From the NCBI GenBank assembly GCA_018710945.1, contig DVIW01000013.1, positions 51,066 to 115,065 of the forward strand: 64,000 nucleotides of DNA. Direction: 5' to 3'. The notes below the pieces were generated by a model. That model ran no database searches, was not told the DNA's origin, and saw only the letters and a program-made list of their open reading frames with translations. Source of the stretch: Candidatus Aphodovivens avistercoris (lineage in GTDB: Bacteria; Actinomycetota; Coriobacteriia; Coriobacteriales; Eggerthellaceae). A program made the position numbers and the translations under genes. Positions 1 to 7,800 of this stretch are shown here, piece after piece; within the stretch, counting starts at the first letter, position 1; each line of letters opens with the position of its first letter.

Positions 1-1
1 G

Positions 2-649
2 CGCGAAGGGGTTTTCGATGACGAGGCGCTCTACCGCGACGTGATGCTGATGAGCCTGCACGGCCAGACCAAGGACGCGCTCGCCAAGACCAAAGCCGGC
101 GCATGGGAGTACGACATCGCCTTCCCCGGCTGGAAGTGCAACATGACCGACATCCAGGCTGCGCTCGGGCTGGCCCAGCTGCGCCGCTACCCCGGCCTGC
201 TGGCGCGCCGCCGCGCGCTCGTCGCCCGCTACGAGGACGGCCTGGCCGACCTCCCCGTCGAGCTGCTGCGTCACTACGAGGACGCGGCGGGCGGAAGCGC
301 CGCGCACGCCGACGACGCCGCTGTGCGCGCCGCGCAGGACGGATGCTCGTCAAGCGGGCACCTCATGCTCGTGCGCATGCCCGGCAAAAGCGAGGCGTTC
401 CGCAACGCGCTCATCGAGCGCCTGGCGGAGGCGGGTGTGGCGGCCAACGTGCACTACAAGCCGCTGCCGCTGCTTTCCGCCTACCGCAACCTGGGCTTTT
501 CCATCGAGGACTTCCCCTGCGCGCTGGCTCAGTTCCAAAACGAGGTGACGCTGCCGCTGCACACGAAGCTCTCGGACGCCGACGTGGACTACGTGGTCGC
601 GCGCTTCCATGACGCCTACCGCGCGCTCGAGGCGGAAGGCGTTGCATAG
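2..649 (+). CDS. DegT/DnrJ/EryC1/StrS-type sugar aminotransferase, 5' end outside window
   Basis: PLP-dependent transfer of an amino group to a nucleotide keto-sugar, in the cytoplasm, would supply an amino sugar for the surface glycan. The frame is open from base 2, so only the C-terminal 215 or so residues are present and the catalytic lysine lies upstream of the window. The family motif NMTDIQAALGLAQL is seen near the start, and the C-terminal half has the usual HYKPLPLL and EVTLPLH blocks. The stop is three bases before the start of the sugar-phosphate transferase, so the two are surely co-transcribed. This pairing is typical of pathways that start with an aminated sugar (PglE-PglC type). 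The exact sugar cannot be told. Confidence 0.88.
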   Translation, partial: REGVFDDEALYRDVMLMSLHGQTKDALAKTKAGAWEYDIAFPGWKCNMTDIQAALGLAQLRRYPGLLARRRALVARYEDGLADLPVELLRHYEDAAGGSAAHADDAAVRAAQDGCSSSGHLMLVRMPGKSEAFRNALIERLAEAGVAANVHYKPLPLLSAYRNLGFSIEDFPCALAQFQNEVTLPLHTKLSDADVDYVVARFHDAYRALEAEGVA

Positions 650-652
650 GCG

Positions 653-1318
653 ATGTACCAACGGTTCGGAAAACGCCTCTGCGACCTGGCGATCGGCATC
701 GTCGCGCTGCCGTTCGTGCTGCTGGTGATGGCGGTGCTGGCGCCCCTCATCCACTTCGAGGACAAGGGCCCGGTGTTCTACAACGCGCCGCGCGTGGGCA
801 AGGGCGGGCGCGACTTCACCATGTACAAGCTGCGCTCGATGAAAGTGAACGCTCCCGACCTGGTGATGGAGGACGGCTCCACCTACAACGGCGCCGACGA
901 CCCGCGCATGACCAAGATCGGCGCGTTCATGCGCCGCACCAGCCTGGACGAGATCCCGCAGTTCCTCAACGTGCTGAAGGGGGACATGAGCGTGGTGGGG
1001 CCACGCCCCGACCTGCGCCGCGAGACGGAGCTGTACCAGGGCGACGAGGGTGAGAAGCTCTCCGTCAAGCCCGGCATCACCGGCTACGCCGCCGTGTACG
1101 GGCGCAACTCGCTGCCCTGGCACGACCGGCTGGCGCTGGACGTCTACTACGTGCGCAACGTCAGCTTCGCCCTGGACGCCAAGGTGTTCTTCCGCACCTT
1201 CGCCACCGTGTTCAAGCAGGAGGGCGTGTTCGTGGAAGGCGCGGAAGCCGCCGAGGACGGCGGGCAGGCAGCCGAAGGCGGCAAGCGGGCCGCCGGAACC
1301 GACGGGCGGGCGAAGTAG
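653..1318 (+). CDS. PglC/WcaJ-type undecaprenyl-phosphate sugar-1-phosphate transferase
   Basis: Bacterial sugar transferase of 221 residues, the short PglC-like class: one N-terminal membrane-inserted helix (about residues 8-32) followed by the cytosolic catalytic domain. Visible motifs are GKGGRDFTMYKLRSM, the catalytic Asp-Glu pair in RRTSLDEIPQ, GDMSVVGPRPDL and KPGITGYAAV. It would move a sugar phosphate from a UDP-sugar to undecaprenyl phosphate, the first committed step of a lipid-linked glycan. The upstream aminotransferase suggests an amino-sugar donor. The last 28 residues are a low-complexity Ala/Gly/Glu tail not needed by the family. A perfect hairpin follows, so the operon seems to end here. 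Confidence 0.93.
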   Translation: MYQRFGKRLCDLAIGIVALPFVLLVMAVLAPLIHFEDKGPVFYNAPRVGKGGRDFTMYKLRSMKVNAPDLVMEDGSTYNGADDPRMTKIGAFMRRTSLDEIPQFLNVLKGDMSVVGPRPDLRRETELYQGDEGEKLSVKPGITGYAAVYGRNSLPWHDRLALDVYYVRNVSFALDAKVFFRTFATVFKQEGVFVEGAEAAEDGGQAAEGGKRAAGTDGRAK

Positions 1319-1371
1319 GCGGAGCCGCCCTTCCCTTCCTTCCCTTACGTTCCCCCATCCCCTGAAAGCAA

Positions 1372-1409
1372 CGAGGGCCGCCCGGCAGCGCGACGCCGGG
1401 CGGCCCTCG
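1372..1409. terminator. Bidirectional hairpin terminator between convergent genes
   Basis: Perfect 15-bp inverted repeat (arms 1372-1386 and 1395-1409, starting CGAGGGCC) with an 8-base loop, lying between the convergent sugar transferase and eutH genes. On the minus strand it is followed by TTGCTTTC, on the plus strand by ACCGTTTC, so U-rich tails are weak but present. Confidence 0.75.
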
Positions 1410-1436
1410 ACCGTTTCAAGCGGATTCGCGGAAGCG

Positions 1437-2807
1437 CTAGGCGGTCGCCGGCGCTTCCTTCTTGCCCGCGTCGGATGCAGCATCGGACGCCGCGCCCTCA
1501 GCGCCGCGGCCCGCAGCCGGCTCTGCATCCGAAGCCACTTCCGCCGCAGGCTGCGCAGCCGCCGCGTCGGCAAGCGCCGGCGCCTTGGCGGCCTGCGCCA
1601 GCTCGGCGGCGTCTTCCGCCTCCAGCTGCTGGGCCTTCTTCACCGCCAGCAGGTTCGCGAACGCGATGGCGCAGATGCCGGCGCAGAACTTGCCCGCCAG
1701 CACCGGGACGATGAGCGTGGGCTGGAAGTTCGCCGTGAACGACAGGTGGTCGCCGAACAGGAACGCGCAGCACACGGCGAACGCCATCACGATGACCTTG
1801 TCGCGCGCCTTCAGGTCCTTCACCATGGACAGCGCCGCCAGCACGTTGGCGGAGGCGGCAAGCAGGCCGGCCGTGGCGTCCGAGCTCAGGCCGAACACGC
1901 CGCCGATCTTCGCGAGCGGCTTGGCCAGGTAGCGCTTGATGAGGTACACCATGGGAAACGCGCCGCACAGCATCATGGAGATGGCGCCCGCCGTCTCAAG
2001 CGCGCGGAACACCTCCGGGTCGCCCTCGCTGGCGATGATGGGATCGAACCCGAACGAGCCGAACAGCGTGGTGAAGATACCGGTGAAGTACTCGATGACC
2101 ACCAGCACGAACACGATCTTCAGCGCCGCCTCCATCACGCGGCCGAACACGATGAAGCCCTTGATCATGGCGTCGGGCTTGAACTTCAGGCCCAGCGCCA
2201 GCGCCACGCAGATGATGATGAGCGGCACGAGGTTCAGCCCGATCTGCCCGAATCCCAGCATCAGCTGGTAGGTGGCCTCGCCGTTGGTGGACACCGCCTC
2301 GCGGATCATCGGGTGTGACAGCGCGATGATGACGCTTGCCACCAGAACGCCGATGGGAATGGCCAACAGACCGCTCATCACGCCAAGTGCCAGGTACTTG
2401 CGGTCGCGCTTCTCCAGCATCTTCAGGGCCACGGGGATGGTGAACACGATGGTGGCGCCGGCCATGTAACCGGTCATCATGGCCATGATCCACCCTTCCT
2501 TCGTCTGGGCCAGCGCCTCGGCCAGCGGGTAGCCGCCCATGTCGATGGCGATGAAAGTGGTGGCGGCCATGGCGGGATCAGCTCCCACAGCGCTGTAGAG
2601 CGGCCCGAACACCGTGCTCACGAACGCGGTGAGGAACGGCGCCGAGGCCATGATGCCCGCGACGGGCAAGAAGATGGGGCCCACGGTGTCGATGCCGGCC
2701 ACGAACTGCTGGCCCAGCTCGCTTTCCGGCTTGATGGCCGAGGCGATGGCGCCGGCCAGCGCACACGCCATGATGATGTAGACGACGACGGTTCCGATGA
2801 GTTCCAT
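1437..2807 (-). CDS. eutH: EutH-family ethanolamine permease
   Basis: Inner-membrane permease of 456 residues with about ten or eleven hydrophobic segments. Family blocks are clear: CDMGG-like IDMGGYPLAEALA, TIVFTIPVALKMLEKRDRKYLALG, GLKFKPDAMIKGF and DHLSFTANFQP. EutH normally brings ethanolamine into the cell for catabolism, but no eut catabolic or microcompartment gene is present here. Instead the gene sits 33 bases after a fused LicC-LicA enzyme, where lic1 loci have the choline permease LicB, so import for surface decoration is the likely role (inference). The ATG follows a GAAAGGA ribosome site. The last 60 or so residues are an unusual Ala/Glu-rich tail, probably cytoplasmic. Confidence 0.9.
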   Translation of the reverse strand: MELIGTVVVYIIMACALAGAIASAIKPESELGQQFVAGIDTVGPIFLPVAGIMASAPFLTAFVSTVFGPLYSAVGADPAMAATTFIAIDMGGYPLAEALAQTKEGWIMAMMTGYMAGATIVFTIPVALKMLEKRDRKYLALGVMSGLLAIPIGVLVASVIIALSHPMIREAVSTNGEATYQLMLGFGQIGLNLVPLIIICVALALGLKFKPDAMIKGFIVFGRVMEAALKIVFVLVVIEYFTGIFTTLFGSFGFDPIIASEGDPEVFRALETAGAISMMLCGAFPMVYLIKRYLAKPLAKIGGVFGLSSDATAGLLAASANVLAALSMVKDLKARDKVIVMAFAVCCAFLFGDHLSFTANFQPTLIVPVLAGKFCAGICAIAFANLLAVKKAQQLEAEDAAELAQAAKAPALADAAAAQPAAEVASDAEPAAGRGAEGAASDAASDAGKKEAPATA

Positions 2808-2840
2808 GCGTTTCCTTTCAGCAGGTAGGACGGACGGCCG

Positions 2841-4622
2841 CTAGTGCAGCGCAGCGTCGGATTCGTACAGTTCCAAAGCGTAGGCGCCGTAGACCTTCAC
2901 GGCCTTGTACCACAGGTAGAGCCACTCGCCCACCGGGTCGCCCGTGGCCTCCTTGTACAGCGCCCACACGAACCAGTAGTAAGCGGCCAGCGCCGTGTAG
3001 GCCATGCAGTGCCGCAGTTCCGCCCGCGTGGGCGTGCGCTGGAAGTAGGCGGCCAGCACGCGCTCCGCCTCGGGCACGGTGTAGTCCGAGCAGCAGATGA
3101 AGGTGCCCAGGTCGCTGGCGTAATCCGACATGGCGGAGTACTCCCAGTCGATCAGCGTCACCTCCTCGCCGTGGACGAGGAAGTTCGGCGCGTAGAAGTC
3201 GTTGTGGCACAGACACGGCGCCACCCCGTCGGCGCGCACGGCCTCGGCCAGCCGCGCGGCGAGGCGCTTCAGGTCGTCGAAGTCCGAGAACGTCGGGTAG
3301 GTGCGGGCGCCCAGCAAACCCACGATGCCGCATGCCTGGTCGTACAGGTCGAAGGTCCACTGCGACGTCTCGCCGCAGGCATGCAGCTTGCGCCCGAGCG
3401 CCAGCCCCTTCTCCACATGCGCTGGGTCGTGGTAGTCGAACTCCACGCAGTCGGGAACGTAGCGCGAGATCTTCCAGCCGAGCTCGGGATCCTCGTAGAT
3501 GAAGGTGTCGTCCACGTCGAGCTTCTTGGCTATCGCCTGCGAGAACGCCTCGCTTTTGCGGTTGATGATCTCGTCGGTTCCCGCGCCCGGGTGACGGTAA
3601 ACGTAGGCGCGCCCATCCACGGTGAAGCGGAACGAGAGGTTGGTGAGCCCCTGCTTGATGGGCACGATGCCGCAGATGTCCGCGCGGTCGCAGTGCAGCA
3701 CGGCGCAGATGTTGTCGAGGATCTTCGAATCGACGTTCAGGATGAAGTCGCGGTCGAACTCGCGCAGCTCGTCAAGCGAGTCGAACTCGTGGATGACGCC
3801 CTCGGGGTACGCGCGCATCACCATGTCGAGCTCGCGCACGTGGTCGGCGAAGATGTCCTCCCACAGCTTCGGCGCGGTCTCCGGGCGGTCGTATTCGGCT
3901 TCCAGGATCTCCACGAAGCGGCGCGAGAACGCGCGGTCGAAGTAGGCGTGCCCCAGCATGCCGTAGGCGTCATGGCCGCCCACCGCCACGCGCGTGATGC
4001 GGTTGCCGGCACCGCAGGTCAGGCAGTACTCGTCGGTCTCGCCCGGGAAGAACACGGCCGCGTAGTACGCCTGGTAGACGTAGGACTCGAACACGTTCTC
4101 GGTGAAGTAGTCGTCCGACGAGCAGATGTAGGTGTTGCCCAGCTGCTCGCGCACGAGCATGAGCGTGGAGTTGTTGTTGCGCGCGGCGTACTGCTCGTTC
4201 ACGCGGATCTTCACGCCGAAGAGGTCCTCCAGGTAGAAGAAGGCCTCCTTCATGTAGCCCACCACCACGGTGATGTCGTCGATGCCCGCCTCTTTTAGCT
4301 GGCGGATCTGGCGCTCGATGAGCACCTCGCCGCGCACTCGAAGCACGCCCTTGGGGCGCTCGTAGGAGATGGGGGCGAAGCGCGAGGACAGCCCCGCCGC
4401 CATGATGACGGCGTTGTCCACCTTGTAGGGCGCAAGCGCCGCCCATCCCGCGTCGGTCAGCGCGAAGCCGTCCACCTCGCCCCGTTCGGCGACGGCGCGG
4501 TACGCCTTGTTCGCCGCCCCCAGCGACACGTCGCACGCTGCGGCGAGGTCGCGCTGGCTGGCGATGCCCGAGTCCTTCGCCAAGGCGGCCAAGACGGCGA
4601 ACTCCTGCTTGGATAACGTCAT
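2841..4622 (-). CDS. HTH-LicC-LicA fusion: cytidylyltransferase plus choline/ethanolamine kinase
   Basis: A 593-residue protein with three parts. Residues 1-65 form a winged-helix-like DNA-binding domain. Residues 68 to about 300 are a nucleotidyltransferase with the NTP motif VIMAAGLSSRF...RPKG. Residues 310-593 are a choline/ethanolamine kinase-type domain with the catalytic HND in CHNDFYAPNFLV and the metal-binding LIDWEYS. The kinase would make phospho-choline or phospho-ethanolamine and the transferase would make its CDP form, in the cytoplasm. LicC-LicA fusions occur in other bacteria. The downstream EutH argues for ethanolamine, but the substrate is not proven by sequence. Two licD genes in the window give the pathway an end point. 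The HTH part may read the palindrome in the gene's own promoter. Confidence 0.88.
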   Translation of the reverse strand: MTLSKQEFAVLAALAKDSGIASQRDLAAACDVSLGAANKAYRAVAERGEVDGFALTDAGWAALAPYKVDNAVIMAAGLSSRFAPISYERPKGVLRVRGEVLIERQIRQLKEAGIDDITVVVGYMKEAFFYLEDLFGVKIRVNEQYAARNNNSTLMLVREQLGNTYICSSDDYFTENVFESYVYQAYYAAVFFPGETDEYCLTCGAGNRITRVAVGGHDAYGMLGHAYFDRAFSRRFVEILEAEYDRPETAPKLWEDIFADHVRELDMVMRAYPEGVIHEFDSLDELREFDRDFILNVDSKILDNICAVLHCDRADICGIVPIKQGLTNLSFRFTVDGRAYVYRHPGAGTDEIINRKSEAFSQAIAKKLDVDDTFIYEDPELGWKISRYVPDCVEFDYHDPAHVEKGLALGRKLHACGETSQWTFDLYDQACGIVGLLGARTYPTFSDFDDLKRLAARLAEAVRADGVAPCLCHNDFYAPNFLVHGEEVTLIDWEYSAMSDYASDLGTFICCSDYTVPEAERVLAAYFQRTPTRAELRHCMAYTALAAYYWFVWALYKEATGDPVGEWLYLWYKAVKVYGAYALELYESDAALH

Positions 4623-4707
4623 GATGCTCCTTCGGTTCCACCCGCGCAGAGCCTGCGGGGGTGCCGTTTCCCTGCTGAAGCGTTCAAGTTTCGCTTAAGC
4701 CTGGAGC

Positions 4708-4736
4708 ATTATGAACGTTGCGTTCATCTTTGTAAA
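4708..4736 (-). promoter_or_regulatory. Promoter of the licCA-eutH operon
   Basis: On the minus strand a -35 TTTACA (4731-4736) and a -10 CATAAT (4708-4713) are separated by exactly 17 bases. The start codon is about 80 bases further on. This is the best-formed two-box promoter in the window. Confidence 0.7.
4711..4727. promoter_or_regulatory. Operator-like palindrome inside the licCA promoter
   Basis: ATGAACG-TTG-CGTTCAT, a perfect 7-bp inverted repeat with a 3-base centre, fills most of the spacer between the -35 and -10 boxes. A further half-site ATGAAC lies at 4750-4755. A bound protein here would block RNA polymerase. The HTH domain of the enzyme encoded just downstream is a candidate (inference). 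Confidence 0.6.
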
Positions 4737-4839
4737 GCGCATGTAAACTATGAACATCGCAACGGCAGAATGCGGGGCAGCCGGAGGCAGGGCGCGCGGC
4801 CCTGCGTTCCGTTGCCCTGCCGCTGCCGCGAAGCGGCCG

Positions 4840-7800
4840 CTACTCGTCGGGGATCTCCCATTCCCGGCCGGTCAGATGCCAGTTGGAGAAGTCGAGCGCG
4901 TCGCCGACGATCTCGTACTCCTTGTACGCCACGTACGTCCCGTCAGGCTGCACGGCGGTCATGAGGTAGCGGCGCACGCGGTCGGGGTCGTGCGGCTGGA
5001 ACAGGTTCTCGCCGTAAGCCGAGCCGTCGCCGCCCAGCGCGTCGACCACCGTCGCCTGGATGTCGAAGTGGGTCACCGGCTCTTCGTTGACCTGCACCGC
5101 CGCGCGCTCGCCCGCCTCCCGTGCAGGCTTCGCCAGGATCAGGGGCGTCGAGGGGCCGTCGATGCTCTCGGAAAGGTACCATTCGCCGTGGTCGGCCGTC
5201 ACGATGATGGTGGAGGAATCGTACACGCCCAGCTCCTTCATCTGGTTGAGGTATTCTTCCACTATCTCCAGGGAGCCGCGCGCCTGCTGGACGAGCGAGC
5301 TGTTGCCGTCACCCACGTAGCGCGCGCTCTCGTCCAGCACGTAGGGGTAGTGCGGCCCGGTGAGGTGGATGAAGCGGAACGCCCCGCCCTCCGCCGCATC
5401 GTCAAGGGCGATGCCGCGCTGCTGGAGCTCCGTGTAGTAGCCGGCGTCGTCCATGCGGTAGACGGCGGCGTCCGGATCAGATACCGCGGAGTCGCCCTCC
5501 CCGCCCGACTGCTCGCCGTCGGCGACCATCGCGCCGTTCAGCTCGTCGGTGTAGTACCAGAACCATGGCTTCAGCAGCCACGGAGCGTCGCGGTACAGGG
5601 CGCACTGCGCCAGGATGGACACCGTGCCCGCCGGATCGACGGGAACGTCGACGCGGCGGACGTTGAGCGTCTCGTCCACGATGTGCTGGCGCACGTCGGC
5701 GGGCGCGTCGTTGAAGCCGGCGGAGTCGGAGTAGACGCCTATCGAGCAGCCCGCTTCGGCGATGTCGTCCAGGTAGGCGCCATGGGCGTAGGCGTTGTAG
5801 AAGTACTCGTCGTAGGAACCCAGGCTCGCCACGGTCTGGCCGGTGAGCATGCTGGGGATGGCGTAGCGCGTGGGTATCATCGAACCGGTGGCGTTGCGGA
5901 AGTACGTGAAATCCTCGAACGCGTCCAGCGCATCGGGGTACGCCTCAAGCGTCTGGTCCATGTAGGCGGTGTCGAAGGTGTCCAAGACGAACACCACCAC
6001 GTTGCGCTTTGGCGAGAGGTCGTAGAGCCCCTCTTCGGTCAGATCGACGCGCGCCTGCGCCGCCCCCAGCGCCTGCGGGCTGGCCACCAGGCTGGCGACG
6101 CCGACGGCCTGGACGACGACCAGGGCCGCCGCCACGCCAAGGCCGCACACGCGCCACAAGCGCGGGCGGAACCGGCTGCCGACGACCGCCGCCACGATGG
6201 CGACGAGCCACACCGCGCCGGTGCCGTAGGCGATGGGCGCGAAATCGCGCCACGAGACGGCGTTGCCGTCTGCGGCGGGCAGCCCCTGGTTCATGAGCAG
6301 CGCCTGCAGGTAGCAGCACAGCCCCACCGCCAGCACGACGACGAACCCGACGGTGAACGCCCTGCCGCGCAAGGCCGACAGCGCCAGCGCAAGCGCAGCG
6401 GCCACCGCCAGCGCAAACAGCGCCATCCACTGCCAGATGCTGCCCACGCCCAGAAGCAGGCTGTCGGCGTTGGCCGCCACCAGCTCGAACGGCGCCACGA
6501 TGAACAGGGTGAACGCCAGGAAAGCCGCCGCCGCGAAGCCGTAGCCCAGCCGCGCGCGCCACCGCAGACGCTCGTCGGGCGACGCCGCACGCCCCCGCCC
6601 GCGCACCGGCGGCACGGCTCCCGCAGCAGCGGCCCCGTCAGTGCGCCGGGCCGCCGGCAAGGCCGCACGGGCGTCGGCGTCCTCGCCCTCGTTGGGAACG
6701 ATGAGCCCGTCCACCACGCGGTGGAGGTCGCCTTCCACCTCTTTGCGCGCGTTCTCGTCGATCTTCAGCAGCGCGAACAGCTTCTTGCGCGTCTTTCGCA
6801 GCGCCACGCCCGCCACCGCCGACAGCGCCACGGCCACGCCGGCCAGCGCCTGGATGGTGTAGGTCATCACCGACGGGTCCACGTAGGCGTAGGCGGGCTC
6901 GGCCAGGAAGGGGAAGGCCAGCGCCGTGGCCAACGCGGCCTCGGGCGCCCACGAGAGCGCTTTCGCCGCCGCGCCCTTCGCCTTCGCCGCCTTCTTCGCA
7001 GCGCGCCCCTTCGCCGGCCGCTCCTCCGTCCCGCCGGCGCCCGGCGCGCCGTCGGAGCGGGAAGCTGCCGCCCCCTCGCGCTCCTTCCGCTGTCGCTGCA
7101 GCTCCAGCAGGCGGTCGAGCACCCACGCGCCCGCCGCCTCGGCGCCCGACCCCAGGTTGAACACCGTCTCGCGCGTCACCTGTGCGATGCGGTCGCGCCA
7201 GGCGTCCTGCTCGTCCAGCATTCCCGCCACCGTGTCGCCGATCCGGCCCACCTGGTCCACGTCCAGCGAGACGCCCACCGCATCGCGCAGCGAGATGTCG
7301 GTGGGCTCGATGCCCAGCTCCTGCCAGTCGGGGTTGCCCACCTTCATCGGCGTGTTCACGAAGATGCAGGGCTTGTTCGTGGAGAACGCGAACTCGTAGG
7401 CCACGGTGGACCAGTCGGTGATCAGCACATCAGAGGTGAACACCGTCTCGTTCGACGAGAAGTCGCGCTCGAACGAGAGCTCGTCTTCCGGCACGTCCGC
7501 GTAGCGCGCCAGGATGGCCTCCCAGCGCGGGCGGTAGCGCTTCACGTACTCGGGATGCGGACGCACGATGACGCGCCAGCCGCGCCCCAGCAGGCTTTCC
7601 AGCATCTCGTCAAGGCAGGAGTCGGGGATGCAGCCCTCCTGCCACGACGGCCCGATGAGCACGGTGGGCTTGCGGCCCGCATCGGCGCCCTCCCGCGCGC
7701 GGCGCTCCTGCAGCTGCTCATAGCCTGCGATCACGCGGTCGAGCAGGTCGTAGCCGCAGGGCACGAGCGTCTTCTTCCGCGTGCCGTGCAGCTCTTCGGC

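Noticed and set aside
1050..2318. Plus-strand frame of 422 codons across the terminator and eutH
   Set aside because: It overlaps two well-supported genes and the hairpin, and its protein is low in hydrophobic residues and matches nothing recognisable.
2844..4298. Plus-strand frame of 484 codons
   Set aside because: Exact antisense of the LicC-LicA fusion gene.
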